Shown here in pieces: positions 63,954 through 64,000 of a stretch of 64,000 nucleotides of DNA. Position numbers and translations under genes: made by a program. Each line of letters starts with the position of its first letter. Within the stretch, counting starts at the first letter, position 1. Location of the stretch: contig VWPU01002940.1 of NCBI GenBank assembly GCA_013398955.1, positions 116,431-180,430 on the forward strand. Direction: 5' to 3'. Origin of the DNA: Callaeas wilsoni (Eukaryota > Chordata > Aves > Passeriformes > Callaeidae). The notes under the pieces were generated by a model, which was not told where the DNA came from, searched no databases, and saw only the letters and a program-made list of their open reading frames with translations.

Positions 63954-64000
63954 CGACGCGCCCCCTCCGCTCGCCCGGCTCGGCGGGCCCGGCCCGCGCT

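Larger units (their letters stand above)
63700..64000. promoter_or_regulatory. CpG island (probable gene promoter), continues past the window
   Basis: Composition changes sharply here. By hand I count about 39 CpGs in the last 280 bases, whereas the preceding 60 kb is strongly CpG-depleted. GC-rich words such as GGGCGGC, CGCGCC and GCGGCCGC are dense. In birds such islands mark the promoters and first exons of most housekeeping and developmental genes. The island is cut by the window end, so its size and the gene it serves cannot be read. No first-exon coding sequence is recognisable in either direction. Confidence 0.85.

Noticed and set aside
1..64000. CRISPR array, operon, phage or other prokaryotic system
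   Set aside because: The sequence is vertebrate in composition and repeat content. There are no spaced direct repeats or dense coding of that kind.

Overview
This window looks like vertebrate, almost certainly avian, nuclear DNA. The base composition is AT-rich and CpG-poor. The interspersed repeats are of kinds I recognise from birds: 5'-truncated CR1 LINEs ending in the ATTCTATGATTCTATGA-type tail, and solo LTRs of avian endogenous retroviruses. I see no Alu, L1 or SINE-type poly(A) elements. I cannot name the species or the locus.

I recognise no protein-coding gene. The open reading frames are short (up to 165 codons) and scattered over both strands. The longest lie inside repeats, as expected by chance. 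The window reads as intergenic or long-intron sequence that runs into a CpG island, and so a probable promoter, in its last ~300 bases.

Layout. 1-3607: no recognisable element. 3608-4140: CR1, minus strand. 5512-6211: a CR1 3' fragment whose upstream end is joined head-to-tail to a nearly full-length U6 snRNA copy, both minus strand. This matches the architecture of template-switch U6/LINE chimeras and is the most interesting object here. One N at 5865 sits between two identical 23-base blocks and is probably an assembly artefact. 6423-6764: young solo LTR, minus strand, with a perfect 6-bp target duplication. 6873-6960: an old CR1 scrap. 14745-14969: a possible terminal exon. 18865-20545: a solo LTR carrying a second ~1-kb LTR of another family in the opposite orientation. 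20546-39292: almost 19 kb without a clear interspersed repeat. 39293-39326: a short LTR-end scrap. About 42600-43010: a probable LTR. 43674-43970: CR1, minus strand. About 45110-45400 and 46590-46790: pieces of one or two ancient CR1 copies. 48126-48170: AT microsatellite. 54283-54623: second copy of the 6.4-kb LTR, in inverted orientation, ~98% identical by hand count. 58512-58648: CR1 tail, plus strand. 63700-64000: CpG island with a CCAAT/TATA-like pair facing left.

There is no operon or pathway to describe. If the CpG island fires leftward, much of this window would be 5' intron. If it fires rightward, the window is upstream intergenic DNA. The sequence alone does not settle this.
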